Below, piece after piece: positions 63,494 through 64,000 of a stretch of DNA of 64,000 nt. A model generated the notes under the pieces. The model saw only the letters and a program-made list of their open reading frames with translations. It did no database searches and was not told the origin of the DNA. Made by a program: the position numbers and the translations under genes. The DNA comes from AP-15 sp963787425. Lineage in GTDB: Bacteria; Pseudomonadota; Alphaproteobacteria; ATCC43930; CGMCC-115725. The stretch is taken from positions 434,001 through 498,000 of the forward strand of contig CAWBCV010000012.1 in the NCBI GenBank assembly GCA_963787425.1, given 5' to 3'. Positions within the stretch are counted from its first letter, which is position 1, and every line of letters starts with the position of its first letter.

Positions 63494-64000
63494 GTGAACC
63501 GCCCGCAGGCGCGAGACGGCCTGCCGCAGCCCGAACGGCTGCGGGCGATGCTCGTGGTCTTGACCGGCCTTTCGATGTCGGTTCTCGATGGTGCCATCGC
63601 CAACATCGCGTTGCCGACCATCGCCGCCGAGCTTCGCACGGACCCGGCGAATGCAGTCTGGGTGGTCAACGCCTACCAGCTCGCCGTGACGATCTCACTG
63701 TTGCCGTTCGCCGCGCTCGGCGAGGTGCGCGGCTACCGGCGCGTCTTCGTCGGGGGGCTGGCCGTGTTCACCCTCGGCTCGCTCGGCTGCGCGCTCTCCG
63801 GATCGCTGACCATGCTTGTCGCCGCGCGTATCCTTCAGGGTTTTGGCGGCGCCGGGCTGATGAGCGTAAACACCGCCCTGCTCCGCTTCATTTATCCCGC
63901 CGACCAGCTCGGCCGGGGCGTCGGGATCAACGCGCTCGTCGGATCGACCTCGGCAGCGATCGGGCCGACCGTGGCGGCCGGAATTCTATCGATCGCATCG
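63494..64000 (+). CDS. MFS drug exporter, DHA2 (14-helix) type, N-terminal part
   Basis: 169 codons, running off the window. From the GTG: LRAMLVVLTGLSMSVLDGAI, ANIALPTIAAELRTDPANAV, WVVNAYQLAVTISLLPFAAL, GEVRGYRRVFVGGLAVFTLG, ARILQGFGGAGLMSVNTALL. Motif D1 (LDxxIxNxALP-like) and motif C-like GSTSAAIGPTVAA place it in the DHA2 family of proton-coupled drug exporters such as EmrB. AAGG precedes the GTG by nine bases; other starts inside (an ATG at 63548) are possible. Confidence 0.88.
   Translation, partial: MNRPQARDGLPQPERLRAMLVVLTGLSMSVLDGAIANIALPTIAAELRTDPANAVWVVNAYQLAVTISLLPFAALGEVRGYRRVFVGGLAVFTLGSLGCALSGSLTMLVAARILQGFGGAGLMSVNTALLRFIYPADQLGRGVGINALVGSTSAAIGPTVAAGILSIAS

Overview
The window is GC-rich DNA from what looks like a free-living alphaproteobacterium, probably Rhodospirillales- or Rhizobiales-like and possibly from a metagenome. 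The reasons are the housekeeping blocks dnaG/rpoD, carA-carB-greA and mrcA-prfB beside rne, the long acidic insertion in the RNase E S1 domain, the CIRCE-controlled groESL, and intergenic inverted repeats of a type I know from alphaproteobacterial genomes. No species can be named from the sequence alone.

Layout. 0-2.4 kb: the C-terminal third of a cytochrome P450 and a decayed class III adenylate cyclase/TPR gene. 2.5-7.5 kb: a B12-binding radical SAM protein, a fluoroacetate-dehalogenase-like hydrolase, and a CaiB CoA-transferase/CitE-like lyase pair. 7.1-11.1 kb: the divergent caiB/surE junction occurs twice as a direct repeat, enclosing a large helicase gene whose motor region is gone; the left copy keeps full caiB and broken surE, the right copy full surE and broken caiB. 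11.1-25 kb: VOC protein, groESL, an alpha/beta hydrolase, Ku, DUF192, a Na+/H+ antiporter fused to a cNMP domain, MetC, a cytidine deaminase-like enzyme, an iron/B12-type binding protein, a VanZ protein and an SDR. 26-30.5 kb: gene debris (DUF900 hydrolase, SDR, IS1634-type transposase tail, UvrD tail) with a few small unknown genes. 30.5-40 kb: prfB with a built-in +1 frameshift site, mrcA, rne, an M48 protease and DsbA. 40-46 kb: maiA and a tetR-RND efflux operon with a perfect 14-bp palindrome in front. 46-62 kb: tRNA(CAU), rpoD, dnaG, YqeY, carAB, greA, Lrp, ELM1, an unknown 641-aa protein, trxB and LysR. 62-64 kb: a candidate structured RNA with a strong terminator, a wrecked DUF1614 gene, an IstB-like remnant and the start of a DHA2-type MFS exporter.

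Single-base frameshifts interrupt several otherwise well-conserved genes (citE-like, caiB, VOC, metC, mrcA, carB twice). Two of these are normally essential or nearly so, and several breaks sit in short G/C or A runs, so base-level errors in the assembly are a serious alternative to real gene loss. The debris regions are different: they show many lesions, missing domains and lost catalytic residues and look truly decayed. The prfB frameshift is different again: it has the full recoding signal and should be treated as functional.
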